Shown: one piece after another, positions 15,364 to 24,816 of the stretch
How positions within the stretch are numbered: the stretch's first letter is position 1
Layout of the letters: each line of letters starts with the position of its first letter
Assembly: GCF_033344935.1 (NCBI RefSeq)
Contig: NZ_JAWPMM010000001.1
Coordinates: 310,001 to 374,000 of the forward strand
DNA: 64,000 nucleotides
Origin: Reichenbachiella sp.
Lineage (GTDB): Bacteria; Bacteroidota; Bacteroidia; Cytophagales; Cyclobacteriaceae
Direction: 5' to 3'
Translations under genes and position numbers: made by a program
Notes under the pieces: model-generated
The model's database searches: none
What the model was told of the DNA's origin: nothing
The model's input: only the letters and a program-made list of their open reading frames with translations

Positions 15364-16530
15364 ATGAAAAAATTTGCCCTTCTACTAGCTAGCTTGACCC
15401 CACTTTGGAGTTTTGCTCAAACTCCTACAAAAAGCATCCCATTTGAACTTTTCGGTGATCACATTATTATTCAGTTAAGTGTGGACGGTTCAGACCCCTT
15501 AGATTTTATATTCGATTCTGGAGACGGGATAACTGTTATAGATGAAGATATCGCAGATCAACTGCACCTGGTCAAAGAGAAAGTAATCCTAAATCAAGGG
15601 ACTGTTGCAGGTTCATTGATCAAGCATAATAAACTAGAAATTGGGGACTATTTGCTTGAAAAAAACATCAAGGTGTATTCTACGGATTTAGATCATCTAG
15701 AGATAAGTTTGGGAAGAGACTTTGATGGCATTATTGGATATGACTTATTGCATCACCACGCTGTTCGTATCGATTACGACAATATGAAATTCGAAATCTA
15801 CGAGCATGGCCAGCATCCAAAAAAAGGAGAAGCTATTCCATTCAAACTGAACACAGCAATTCCTACCATCAAGGGAAATGTCGTTCTAAACAATGGCGAG
15901 CCACATCCAGGTACCTTTTTTGTTATGACAGGTGCCGGTACCACACTGGACTTCAATTCTCCATATGCTGAGGAGTATGACGTCATTCACAAAACTGGAG
16001 AGCACTACTTCTACTACGTCAAGAGTATTTCTGAAGATGAGACTAAACACTATGAAGGCATGGTGAAGTCTTTCACTTTTGGCAATCAAAAATTTGAGGA
16101 CCTTCCAATTGGTATCAGTCAAGCGAAATCAGGCACACAAGCACATGAAAAAGTGTCAGGCATATTGGGCAACAAAATACTCAGTAGATACAATGTGATT
16201 TTTGACCTCCCAGCTAAACTCATCTATTTGGAAAAAAACAAAAACTTTGACGATCACTTTACGGTGAATTGCAGCGGTATTGATATTCAACTTTCTAAGG
16301 ACAAAAAGAAGGTTTTGATTCATCAGGTATTTGAAGGAAGTGTGGCTGAGGCTGTTGGAATTAAGCAAAACGCCGAACTGATTAGCATTGATGGAAAGCG
16401 TGCACTATCAGAAGTGAACTTTCCTCAAATACAAAACTTGCTTGTTCAGCCTGGTAAGTCTGTAAAGCTTGTTATTGCCCAGGACGGTCAAGAAAAATCC
16501 GTTAACCTCGCATTGAAACCATTATTGTAA
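15364..16530 (+). CDS. Exported retropepsin-like aspartic protease family protein with PDZ domain
   Basis: The 388-residue protein has a signal peptide (MKKFALLLASLTPLWSFAQ). Two clan AA barrel halves follow, then a C-terminal PDZ domain at about 310-388 (VFEGSVAEAVGIKQNAELISIDGK). The first active-site motif is present as FDSGDG with Asp51. The second half reads FVMTGAG where relatives have a DTGA motif, so the second aspartate is replaced by Met188. The protein may be inactive, or may need to dimerise like retropepsins. It ends four bases before the convergent T9SS gene with no visible terminator. Confidence 0.82.
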   Translation: MKKFALLLASLTPLWSFAQTPTKSIPFELFGDHIIIQLSVDGSDPLDFIFDSGDGITVIDEDIADQLHLVKEKVILNQGTVAGSLIKHNKLEIGDYLLEKNIKVYSTDLDHLEISLGRDFDGIIGYDLLHHHAVRIDYDNMKFEIYEHGQHPKKGEAIPFKLNTAIPTIKGNVVLNNGEPHPGTFFVMTGAGTTLDFNSPYAEEYDVIHKTGEHYFYYVKSISEDETKHYEGMVKSFTFGNQKFEDLPIGISQAKSGTQAHEKVSGILGNKILSRYNVIFDLPAKLIYLEKNKNFDDHFTVNCSGIDIQLSKDKKKVLIHQVFEGSVAEAVGIKQNAELISIDGKRALSEVNFPQIQNLLVQPGKSVKLVIAQDGQEKSVNLALKPLL

Positions 16531-16533
16531 GGG

Positions 16534-19305
16534 CTATTTATTTAGTATCATTTTCCCGCCGTAACTATTACCTTGATAGATGATGAGGTAATGGTATAAC
16601 CCATTTTGAACTGGGTTTCCGCTCTGGTTTTTGCCATCCCATGTAGCTGTAATGTCACCGGCGTATTGTGATGTGCTGAATAAAGTTCTGATCACTTTGC
16701 CTGCAACATCTGTGATATGAATAGTCATTTCGGATTCTTCTGGAATAGACAATCTGATATGGAATTCGTCTTCAAAAGGATTTGGGTATCCTAAAGCTAC
16801 TGATACATTTTCCTCAAGGTCGGCTCCTGGAGTAACTGGTTTGGTATTAAACAGGTTAGTTTCAAAAATGCCATTGCCATGCGTGGCTACAGCCATTTTT
16901 CCATCACTAGACCGATAGTCCATCATTGTAACCACTGAATTTCCAATACTTTCAATTCCCTCTTGTTGCCAAACGGTTTCATTGGCAACCAACTGATCAG
17001 TGCTATACAAACCCATGCTTGTCCCTACAAAATATTTATATGAGCCATCATTGAGTGCAATGATTTCTGACCATCGAATACTGGGACCATTGCCAGAGCC
17101 ATCTGGGTTTTCTTCTAAATTACCGCCAACCTCGACAAAAGATTGACCTCCGTTATCTGACCAAAATAGACTCAGGATATTGTAATTGGAAAAACAAACT
17201 AGAATACGTGACGCATCATCTGGATCAATGCAAATGTTCGAAATGTAACCCTCATGAGAAAAAACGGCTTCAGATTCAGCTGAAGGAGAATTTGCGTTAG
17301 TACTTTTATAAACGGTGCCCATGGGTGTACCACTCATGAAATTATACGTTCCAAAAAATAGCGTATGCGCAGGGTTGGTAGAAATATCTAAAGCTGTAAC
17401 ATTTTCACTTCTACTAGGAGCCACTGAGACTACTTGCCAGTTAACCGAAGTTGAAACCTGTTTGAAAGGTTTAATCTGAGATAAATTATCATTTCGCCAC
17501 ACGGCACTATCTCCAGCCAAATACATTCTATTGTAATTGTTGGGGTCTAAAACAAATGGGGTAATGAACAAGTAATTGTCCCGGTTTACTCCTTTTGGAT
17601 CTACTTTGGCCCAAGTATCTATGCCGCCGTCATCCTCATAAGAAATTTTAAAAATTCCGGCTTCTTGAAAAGACATGTACCAAAATTGATTACCTGGCGT
17701 GGTAGCACAATAACTGCCATCGCCTCCAAGAACAGAGCTCCAACTTCGATTAACTCCATTTCCTGAACTAAAATAAGTACCATTGTCTTGCATTCCACCG
17801 AGCATTTCATTTCTTCCTTGGTCTTTAGAAATGGCGACCGTATAAAATTGTGAAGTGACATAACCATTATTGAGTGAAGACCAGGAAACGGAAGCTGCTC
17901 GATTATCAAAGGTTTTAAATATGCCTCCATCGCACGATGACAACATTTGATTACTGTTTGATAGAAATAATAGTTCGTGCTGATCTGGATGATGGTTTTC
18001 ATAAGGTTGGTTCACATTTTCTGTATCGTACCCTCCAATTTGTGTAATATTGGATGTAGTGGTGAATCCATCTGTTGAGCGATAGAGGTTGGTTCCACCG
18101 ATAAATACCGTATTCGGGTCTTCAGGGTGAACCTTTATTACCATATTATATGAACCTTGGCTATCAAAAGCTTCTAATTCAGAGTCCTCATTTGGTATTT
18201 GGTCTGAATGGTTAGACCATATGCCGTTTTGAAATTTCCATAACTGAAGACTTGTTCCTTCCAATAAAAAGTAAATGATGTTTTCATTGGATGGAGCATA
18301 AGACATGACCAAGCGCTCAGAAAATGAATTGAAACCAGTAGGTGTAATGTTGGACCAATTTATCCCATCCTCTGAGTAAAAAACACCTTTGTTGATACCA
18401 CTGAACCCGCTACCTGTGGAGGTACTTAAGTAGGCATACATTTTCCCAGCTGGAGTAATCATGACATTGGTATAGAAGGATGCTTCTGAATTATTGAGAT
18501 CTCCTGATTTGTCTTCCAAAAGGTTAGGTTCACCGAGTACTTTTTCCCAGCTATTTCCACCATCTGTGGAGCGAACAATATTTCCATATATAGCGGCATA
18601 TACAACATCATTTGAAAATGGTTCGAGCGGGTTGATTGCTAAATTCCATACATAGTTGAATGGGCTGTCGAATGAAGCGGGGTTGTTCGTCGAGGTTGAA
18701 GCTAGCAAGTCCCAGGACTCGCCGTTGTCAGTAGATTTAAATATGCCATCGCCTCGATAAGGGGCACCTGAGGCTCTGGCCGAATTTCCGTCTAGTTCTC
18801 CCGTCCCGAAATACCAAGAGTCCCTTTTTCCGATTCTGGAATCTTGAACAATCGATGTTACACTATTGAGTGCTGATGGTTGGGTGGTCCTACTCCAGCT
18901 GATGCCGCCATTAGTAGATCTCCACATTCCACCAGACACTCCGCCAGCCAGTAGGACATTCTCATCTCTCACATCAAACGCCAAAGCACGGGTTCTACCT
19001 CCTACATTGTGAGGACCCGCCAGCGACCAGTTCTCTTGTCTGCTTCTTAAATTACTTTGACTTTTTTGTATTTTTCTAGCAAAGGCAAATTCCTTTTGAT
19101 GAATATCTGCAGGAACTTTATTGGTTTTAGGATCCACTAGCATTCGTCTCTCATAGTCAAACCGAGCATTGGGATTTTCTTTTGTTCCAATGGTTGAGGG
19201 TGCACTTGGCAAGGGAGGAATACTATTTTTTCGGGAGCTGGTTTCACATCCTAATATCAAAACGCTGAGTGTAATACTCAATAAACCTATCTTCAAATTC
19301 ATCAA
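16534..19305 (-). CDS. T9SS cargo: sortilin/BNR-type beta-propeller protein
   Basis: The 923-residue protein contains many BNR/Asp-box-like blades (STDGGNSWEKVLG, STNGGISWSRT, STDNGESWDLL), as in sortilin/VPS10-type propellers. It ends with a type IX sorting domain at about 840-923 (GYPNPFEDEFHIRLS to NGLYHYLIIYQGNSYGGKMILNK). The N-terminus has a lipobox (LILGC, Cys20), which is unusual together with a T9SS tail. The product should be exported and retained at, or released from, the cell surface through the machinery that GldJ supports. Its start overlaps the stop of the upstream reductase gene by four bases. Confidence 0.88.
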   Translation of the reverse strand: MMNLKIGLLSITLSVLILGCETSSRKNSIPPLPSAPSTIGTKENPNARFDYERRMLVDPKTNKVPADIHQKEFAFARKIQKSQSNLRSRQENWSLAGPHNVGGRTRALAFDVRDENVLLAGGVSGGMWRSTNGGISWSRTTQPSALNSVTSIVQDSRIGKRDSWYFGTGELDGNSARASGAPYRGDGIFKSTDNGESWDLLASTSTNNPASFDSPFNYVWNLAINPLEPFSNDVVYAAIYGNIVRSTDGGNSWEKVLGEPNLLEDKSGDLNNSEASFYTNVMITPAGKMYAYLSTSTGSGFSGINKGVFYSEDGINWSNITPTGFNSFSERLVMSYAPSNENIIYFLLEGTSLQLWKFQNGIWSNHSDQIPNEDSELEAFDSQGSYNMVIKVHPEDPNTVFIGGTNLYRSTDGFTTTSNITQIGGYDTENVNQPYENHHPDQHELLFLSNSNQMLSSCDGGIFKTFDNRAASVSWSSLNNGYVTSQFYTVAISKDQGRNEMLGGMQDNGTYFSSGNGVNRSWSSVLGGDGSYCATTPGNQFWYMSFQEAGIFKISYEDDGGIDTWAKVDPKGVNRDNYLFITPFVLDPNNYNRMYLAGDSAVWRNDNLSQIKPFKQVSTSVNWQVVSVAPSRSENVTALDISTNPAHTLFFGTYNFMSGTPMGTVYKSTNANSPSAESEAVFSHEGYISNICIDPDDASRILVCFSNYNILSLFWSDNGGQSFVEVGGNLEENPDGSGNGPSIRWSEIIALNDGSYKYFVGTSMGLYSTDQLVANETVWQQEGIESIGNSVVTMMDYRSSDGKMAVATHGNGIFETNLFNTKPVTPGADLEENVSVALGYPNPFEDEFHIRLSIPEESEMTIHITDVAGKVIRTLFSTSQYAGDITATWDGKNQSGNPVQNGLYHYLIIYQGNSYGGKMILNK

Positions 19306-20348
19306 ATATCTTCTCGCTTCGTGTTTGCAACATTCAAAATTAAATCAGCACCGAATGCCATACTTGGTGTTTGAAACCCTGTCCCCGATAGCTGCTCACT
19401 TAGTTTCTCCACAATCATGAGCGATGTGATTGCTGTAAGTTTATAGCCCTCTGGCGTTGTGAGTTTCGCCGAACGAGTTTCTCCTGCCGCATTCTTGACC
19501 TCACCCCATAAGTAACAGTGACTTTCTTCCCTCATTTGTTCACTTGGTCCTGTTACTGTGTTTTTGACTTTGTTCTGTAGGTAGCTCTGCACCAGTCCAA
19601 TATTGAAAAACCAACGCCACTTTTGAACGAACTTCATTTTTTTAATCTGACCCGGGTGCATAGCGGTATACACCATAATATTGGGGATGCTTGTACTTCT
19701 ATAGGCAGTCGATACATCTCCCCACGGAATTGAAACGAATGATTTTTCTTTTCCATCCAGGTTTAATTTTCTGGTAGCGTATACATGGGGAACAGGAATA
19801 ATTTTTCCACCTTTTCTAATGGCTCCACCTTTTCCAATGCCTTGTGTCATCGTGAGGGCCGTTCCACGTGAAGTGGAAGATTCACTCATAAAGGCCAGTT
19901 CAAGATGAGTGGCATCTGGAAGTTTTGATTTTAAATGACTAGCCAAACAATCACTGGGCACCACATCAAATCCTACGCCAGGCATGATTAAAATCCCAGC
20001 ATCTTTTGCTTTTTGATCGAATGACGCGCCCAATTCAAACACTTCGATTTCACCGGTAATATCTAAATAGTGTGTTTTAGTCGATAGGCATGCCTGCATC
20101 ATGACTTTGGCTGTTGAAGAAAATGGACCTGCACAATGCAAAATAAGGTCAACTTCATTTAATGCTTCATGGAGTTTATCGGATTCGGATAGATCAAAAG
20201 TGCGATAGTCAAAACCTAATTCATCTGCGAGTGCTTTAGTTTTAATAGCATCACGCCCACCCAGCATAGGGTTAAGCCCTTTGTCTTTAGCCAGTTTTGA
20301 AATAAGTTTTCCTGTATACCCGTACGCACCGTAGATGAGAAATTTCAT
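19302..20348 (-). CDS. Saccharopine dehydrogenase-like NAD(P)-binding reductase
   Basis: The 348-residue protein begins with a Rossmann motif (YGAYGYTGKLISKLA) and continues as a saccharopine-dehydrogenase NADP-binding domain, with LILHCAGPFSSTA and YLDITGEIEVFE. This is the same superfamily as trans-acting enoyl reductases and oxidoreductases of unknown substrate. True lysine-pathway function is unlikely, since short single-gene members of this type are generally unassigned. It is followed by the T9SS propeller gene with a four-base overlap, an odd pairing of a cytosolic enzyme and a secreted protein. Confidence 0.85.
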   Translation of the reverse strand: MKFLIYGAYGYTGKLISKLAKDKGLNPMLGGRDAIKTKALADELGFDYRTFDLSESDKLHEALNEVDLILHCAGPFSSTAKVMMQACLSTKTHYLDITGEIEVFELGASFDQKAKDAGILIMPGVGFDVVPSDCLASHLKSKLPDATHLELAFMSESSTSRGTALTMTQGIGKGGAIRKGGKIIPVPHVYATRKLNLDGKEKSFVSIPWGDVSTAYRSTSIPNIMVYTAMHPGQIKKMKFVQKWRWFFNIGLVQSYLQNKVKNTVTGPSEQMREESHCYLWGEVKNAAGETRSAKLTTPEGYKLTAITSLMIVEKLSEQLSGTGFQTPSMAFGADLILNVANTKREDI

Positions 20349-20498
20349 GTTGTTTAATTTTTAAGATTGGAAATTAAGCAAATCCTTTCAATCCCTTGAC
20401 TCTTAACTACAACAATAATGCAAGCTAAGTTCACCAAGTTTTTTTATGTTAAGTGACTTGTTGTATTTTTATTGCCACAAAACAGACTTACAATTCCT

Positions 20499-21440
20499 AT
20501 GTCGATGAACAGCCGCAATTTTATCTGGTATGCGCTTCCCATGATGATCTTTTTGGGCCTCATGTGGCTATATGAACCTTGGTTTTATCAAAGATATATT
20601 GCCAGCGAAAAACTGGAGAAGATCAAGAAGCGCGATTTTAAAATTGTTGGTCATAAGGGAGCTGCAGGGTATGCACCTGAAAATACGTTGTCCTCATTTC
20701 AAATCGCTATGGACATGGGTGCCGATATGATTGAAGTGGATGTGCATTACACTAAAGATGGTGAAGTGGTTGTTTTTCATGATGAGGAAGTATCAAGAAC
20801 AACTAATGGCACCGGTCGAATTCACGAAATGACTTTGGCAGAGGTTAAGGAGTTGGATGCAGGTTACTGGTTCTCACCAAAGTTCGAGGGTGAAAAAGTA
20901 CCGACACTAGGAGAAACCATTGATTTGATCCATGGCAAAATGGAGTTGATTATTGACATCAAGTCTAAAGGACATGGTTATTACGATGGCTTTGCCGAGA
21001 GAATCGTTGAAGTCATCGATGAAAAAGGAGCTATGGATTGGTGTATTATCCAGGCTTATGATGAGCAGTATCTGGAGCATGCTTATGAAGCGGATTCTAC
21101 GATCGAAATGAAAAAGATAATGATGGGCGAAGACGAAACCCATTTGTTGGCCTTTTATATTAATGCCAAGAGTTTCACAGACCATAGAAACATGCACGAG
21201 TTTTATGGCACATTGAATCCACATTACAAGACCTTATCGCAAAGACGAATTTTCAGATTTCATGCCAGGGGCTACAAAGTGTATACTTATGTAGTAAATG
21301 AAAGATCTGATATGCTCAAAATGCTGAATATGGGATTAGACGGTATCATTACTGACTATCCAGATCGTATGGTGAAAATTAGGGAGGAATTGGAGCAGCT
21401 AGACAGAAGAAGAGCAGCCGGAGACGAAGAAACACCTTGA
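20499..21440 (+). CDS. Membrane-anchored glycerophosphodiester phosphodiesterase family protein
   Basis: From the ATG at 20499 the protein has 313 residues: an N-terminal membrane helix (FIWYALPMMIFLGLMWLY) and a GDPD TIM barrel. The barrel motifs are GHKGAAGYAPENT, GADMIEVDVHYTKDGEVVVFHDE and the C-terminal GLDGIITDYPD. The family hydrolyses glycerophosphodiesters to glycerol-3-phosphate and an alcohol. The usual His-Arg of the first motif is His-Lys here. A TTG at 20472 would add nine residues without improving the signal. It overlaps the following membrane-protein gene by four bases. Confidence 0.87.
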   Translation: MSMNSRNFIWYALPMMIFLGLMWLYEPWFYQRYIASEKLEKIKKRDFKIVGHKGAAGYAPENTLSSFQIAMDMGADMIEVDVHYTKDGEVVVFHDEEVSRTTNGTGRIHEMTLAEVKELDAGYWFSPKFEGEKVPTLGETIDLIHGKMELIIDIKSKGHGYYDGFAERIVEVIDEKGAMDWCIIQAYDEQYLEHAYEADSTIEMKKIMMGEDETHLLAFYINAKSFTDHRNMHEFYGTLNPHYKTLSQRRIFRFHARGYKVYTYVVNERSDMLKMLNMGLDGIITDYPDRMVKIREELEQLDRRRAAGDEETP

Positions 21441-21940
21441 CAAATCATTACAAAAACGGAGAAGAGTATTACAACAAGATCTATCTCCTATTTAATTTTT
21501 TTATTGCCATTTCATTGGTTCCTTTTGGCTATTTGCTTTTACAGAAACAAGTAGGTGAACTTGAGTCATTGGTGATTGATGAATGGTACTACGTGATTTT
21601 AGTCGCTTTATTGTTGGCTTCAGCAGCTATCATATTTCAATCCCATCAGAAATTCAGAGCTTATCTCAAAAAAGAACAAAGCTCAACAAGCCTCAGAGAC
21701 AAGCTCAATGTTTACAAAAATGAATCAGTCAAAAAATTCGTTGGCTTTTTGCTGGCCAGTATGATTTGTGTTTGTGGCTTTTATCTTACTGCCAGTGCAT
21801 TTTTCATTGTTGGTTATATTGTGTCGACCATTTTATTATCTATCAAACGACCGACACTCAATACCATTATCGAGGATTTGAAACTATCTGAAGAAGAACA
21901 AAATGTTCTAATTGAAAAAAAGGATATACCCTTTAACTAA
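21437..21940 (+). CDS. Small integral membrane protein of unknown function
   Basis: The 167-residue protein appears to start with TTG at 21437, overlapping the GDPD stop as TTGA, since no in-frame ATG occurs before the middle of the gene. It has about four hydrophobic segments (LLFNFFIAISLVPFGYLLL, WYYVILVALLLASAAIIF, and two near the C-terminus). No domain is recognised. Translational coupling to the membrane-anchored GDPD gene suggests a shared role in the envelope. Its stop overlaps the stop of the convergent SulP gene by four bases. Confidence 0.65.
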   Translation: MTNHYKNGEEYYNKIYLLFNFFIAISLVPFGYLLLQKQVGELESLVIDEWYYVILVALLLASAAIIFQSHQKFRAYLKKEQSSTSLRDKLNVYKNESVKKFVGFLLASMICVCGFYLTASAFFIVGYIVSTILLSIKRPTLNTIIEDLKLSEEEQNVLIEKKDIPFN

Positions 21941-23517
21941 GCCTCAACTCCCACCGCTTCGGTCATTACATAATACCTCGGGTCGTCGATATCCGAAATG
22001 ATAATTTCATCAAACTTAGGATTGGCTTTTTTCAGCACTCTTTTACAGTCTGGACTCAAGTGTTTAAGCATTACTTTTTTACCCAATGCCTCATATTTGT
22101 TGACCACTATTCTTACCGCTTCTACACCTGAATGGTCTGATACTTTAGAATCAATGAAGTCTATTTCAATTTGATCCGGATCTTCTACTGGTGTGAATTT
22201 ACCATTGAAGGCTTGTATGGACCCAAAAAACAATGGACCCCAGATTTCATAAACTTTAGTGCCATCTTCTCGCATGGTTTTGCGTGCTCTAATCTTCGTC
22301 GCGTTTTCCCAAGCGAATACTAATGAAGAGACAATCACACCACAAATCACAGCAATCGCTAAATCAAACATAACCGTAACTGCAGAAACAAGGATGAGAA
22401 CAAAGGCATCAGCCTTTGGAATTTTATTGATAATCCTAAAGCTAGACCAGGCAAAAGTTCCGATTACCACCATAAACATGACACCTACTAAAGCTGCAAT
22501 GGGTACCTGTTCGATATATGGAGAAAAGAATAATATAAAAGACAAGAGCATCAAGGCAGCTACAATACCTGACAAACGACCACGACCACCAGATTCCACG
22601 TTGATCATTGATTGACCAATCATGGCACATCCACCCATTCCACCAAAGAATCCATTAATGATATTGGCGGTACCTTGAGCAACACATTCTTTATTACCAC
22701 TACCTCTGGTTTCTGTGATTTCATCTATGAGTGTTAATGTCATCAATGATTCAATTAAACCAATGGCGGCAAGAATCAAAGCGTAAGGGAAAATGAAGTA
22801 CAAGGTATCTAATGTAAGAGGAATCTGAGGAATCATGAAAGAAGGTAAACCTCCTTCTATGCCTGACCCACCATTGGACTGCACAAATGATAATACGGTT
22901 TGTGTGTCAATACCTCCGAAGATCACAACTAAGGAAACGGTTAGAATCGCTGCTAGTCCAGCTGGAATTTTATTGGTGATTTTAGGTAAACCAAACATGA
23001 TACCCATAGTCAATAATACCAGACCTAACATGACCCAAAGATCAGTTCCAGCCAACCATTGACCTTCAACTTTGAACATACCTAGCTGAGACAAGAAAAT
23101 CACAATGGCCAAACCATTGACAAAGCCCAGCATCACTGGGTGCGGGATCAAACGCACGAATTTCCCCAATTTGAAAATACCCGCAGCCATTTGAAGCAAC
23201 CCCATGATCACCAAAGTGGCAAATAAATATTGGACACCCGCACCTTCTACTCCCGGCATCAAATCATTACCTTCCTTTACCAAAGAAACCATCACTACAG
23301 CGAGTGCGCCAGTTGCCCCAGAAATCATTCCTGGGCGACCACCGATTACCGCGGTGACCAAGCCGACCATGAAGGCACCATACAAACCAATGATAGGATC
23401 GATACCTGCTACAAACGCAAAGGCAACAGCTTCGGGAACTAGCGCTAGCGCAACCGTCATTCCTGAAAGAATATCATTTTTGGCGTTTTGGGTTTTATTC
23501 TTGATCAGCTCAAACAT
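21937..23517 (-). CDS. SulP family inorganic anion transporter
   Basis: The 526-residue protein has the SLC26/SulP transmembrane core, including ALALVPEAVAFAFVAGIDPIIGLYGAF and GMISGATGALAVVMVSL near the N-terminus. A cytoplasmic STAS domain follows from about residue 420 (GPLFFGSIQAFNGKF, DSKVSDHSGVEAV). Members move sulfate, bicarbonate or other anions in exchange or symport with sodium or protons; the substrate cannot be read directly. A sulfotransferase gene is divergent from it, which makes sulfate a reasonable guess. A -7 box TACCTTTG on the minus strand lies at 23547-23554. Confidence 0.93.
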   Translation of the reverse strand: MFELIKNKTQNAKNDILSGMTVALALVPEAVAFAFVAGIDPIIGLYGAFMVGLVTAVIGGRPGMISGATGALAVVMVSLVKEGNDLMPGVEGAGVQYLFATLVIMGLLQMAAGIFKLGKFVRLIPHPVMLGFVNGLAIVIFLSQLGMFKVEGQWLAGTDLWVMLGLVLLTMGIMFGLPKITNKIPAGLAAILTVSLVVIFGGIDTQTVLSFVQSNGGSGIEGGLPSFMIPQIPLTLDTLYFIFPYALILAAIGLIESLMTLTLIDEITETRGSGNKECVAQGTANIINGFFGGMGGCAMIGQSMINVESGGRGRLSGIVAALMLLSFILFFSPYIEQVPIAALVGVMFMVVIGTFAWSSFRIINKIPKADAFVLILVSAVTVMFDLAIAVICGVIVSSLVFAWENATKIRARKTMREDGTKVYEIWGPLFFGSIQAFNGKFTPVEDPDQIEIDFIDSKVSDHSGVEAVRIVVNKYEALGKKVMLKHLSPDCKRVLKKANPKFDEIIISDIDDPRYYVMTEAVGVEA

Positions 23518-23546
23518 AAAAATTAAGATTTTTCTAAAATGGGGTG

Positions 23547-23554
23547 CAAAGGTA
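23547..23554 (-). promoter_or_regulatory. -7 box of the SulP gene
   Basis: On the minus strand this reads TACCTTTG, a perfect TAnnTTTG element 30 bases before the SulP start. An inverted repeat GACTAT/ATAGTC (23558-23580) lies directly upstream of it, in the promoter spacer, and could be a regulator site. Confidence 0.5.
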
Positions 23555-23673
23555 GAAGACTATTTCATTAGCTCATAGTCTATGTGTAAATTATAAACAT
23601 TGCTCATTTGACGTAAGAAGCAGCAAAAGAATAGATAACTAAAATGTAGTCTACGGTCACCAAATCATTTTCA

Positions 23674-24783
23674 ATGTCCAATTTCAGAATACCACCTATA
23701 TCAACCTTATCAGGCAGTACATTTTCGAATTATGTGCGAGCGATTAAAAGTGGTCGTGTCGAATGGAGATATTACCATAAAGTATTGTTGACAGGATTGG
23801 TTTGTGGCTTGGCAACACCTTTTCATTTTTGGGAAAGGCTTCGAGAAATTGAAAAGCCAAAAGGAAGCAAATCTCCCCTTTTTATTATTGGCCATTGGAG
23901 AAGTGGTACTACGTTTCTTCACAACCTCCTGTGCCAAGACCCAAATGCTGCCTATGTTTCAACCTATCAATCACTTTTCCCGAACAACATGCATAGCAAA
24001 ATCATTTTCAAAAACTTCATGAAAATGAATATGCCAGATAAACGGCCCAGTGATAATGTACGACTCGGGATAGACCTGCCACAAGAAGATGAGTTTGCAT
24101 TAGGCAATTGGCAACGGTTATCCTTTTATGACTTTTTCTATTTTCCTGATCAGTTCGAAGTTTTGTTTGACCGAACCGTTGAGTTCAAAGGTGTTGAGCA
24201 AAAAGATATTGACGAGTGGAAGTCGGCATACCAAGGGCTTATCAGAAATACACAGAAACATGGACAAGGCAATTATCCCATTTTGAAAAACCCTGTCAAT
24301 ACGGGTCGAGTAGATAAACTGCTGGAACTTTTTCCAAATGCAAAATTTCTCCATATTTATCGAAACCCAGTGGTTGTTTATCTTTCGATTAAGAAGTTCT
24401 TCTTGTCTCTTTTTCCAACCTTACAATTTCAGCACACCACAGAAAAGCAATTGGTGGACTTGATCATGCAACTGTATCCAAGGTTGATGAAACGATATTT
24501 AGATCAGCGTCATTTGATTCCGAAAGGACAATTGTATGAATTGTGTTTTGAAGATTTCGAAAAAGAACCCATGCAATACACTCATGAGATTTTCTCACAA
24601 TTGAATCATTCGAATTGGGACGAAGCCAAGGCTCAAATTCAGAAGTACTTGGAGGCACAGAGTGATTATCAAAAAAACAGCTACCAAATTTCAAGATTTG
24701 AATTGGACCGAGTTGTAAAGAAATGGGCCTTTGCCTTCGAAGCCTTTGATTATGACGTTCCAGAAAATATTAAGGTCATTTGA
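23674..24783 (+). CDS. Sulfotransferase family protein
   Basis: The 369-residue protein has the PAPS 5'-phosphosulfate-binding loop IIGHWRSGTTFLHNLL (71-86) and the 3'-phosphate-binding stretch IYRNPVVVYLSIKKFF. These are the two landmarks of the Sulfotransfer_3 type. It should transfer sulfate from PAPS to a hydroxyl or amine acceptor such as a lipid or glycan; the acceptor is unknown. It is divergent from the SulP transporter and is followed, 33 bases later, by the TetR gene. Confidence 0.88.
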   Translation: MSNFRIPPISTLSGSTFSNYVRAIKSGRVEWRYYHKVLLTGLVCGLATPFHFWERLREIEKPKGSKSPLFIIGHWRSGTTFLHNLLCQDPNAAYVSTYQSLFPNNMHSKIIFKNFMKMNMPDKRPSDNVRLGIDLPQEDEFALGNWQRLSFYDFFYFPDQFEVLFDRTVEFKGVEQKDIDEWKSAYQGLIRNTQKHGQGNYPILKNPVNTGRVDKLLELFPNAKFLHIYRNPVVVYLSIKKFFLSLFPTLQFQHTTEKQLVDLIMQLYPRLMKRYLDQRHLIPKGQLYELCFEDFEKEPMQYTHEIFSQLNHSNWDEAKAQIQKYLEAQSDYQKNSYQISRFELDRVVKKWAFAFEAFDYDVPENIKVI

Positions 24784-24812
24784 CAAAACTTACTTACTAG
24801 TAAGTATATTTG
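24779..24812 (+). promoter_or_regulatory. Promoter of tetR-fabF with near-leaderless start
   Basis: A -33 TTTG at 24779-24782 and a perfect -7 TATATTTG at 24805-24812 are separated by 22 bases. The -7 box ends only four bases before the ATG at 24817, so transcription should begin at or very near the start codon. Confidence 0.6.
24791..24806. promoter_or_regulatory. Probable TetR-family operator
   Basis: TACTTACTAGTAAGTA is a perfect 16-base palindrome lying between the -33 and -7 elements and touching the latter. Its position just before the tetR gene is the classic layout for autorepression. Confidence 0.68.
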
Positions 24813-24816
24813 CATT

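Noticed and set aside
19861-19874. GTTCCACGTGAA core resembling parS
   Set aside because: Only the core matches; the right arm differs at three positions and one left end base is wrong, and it lies in the reductase coding region.
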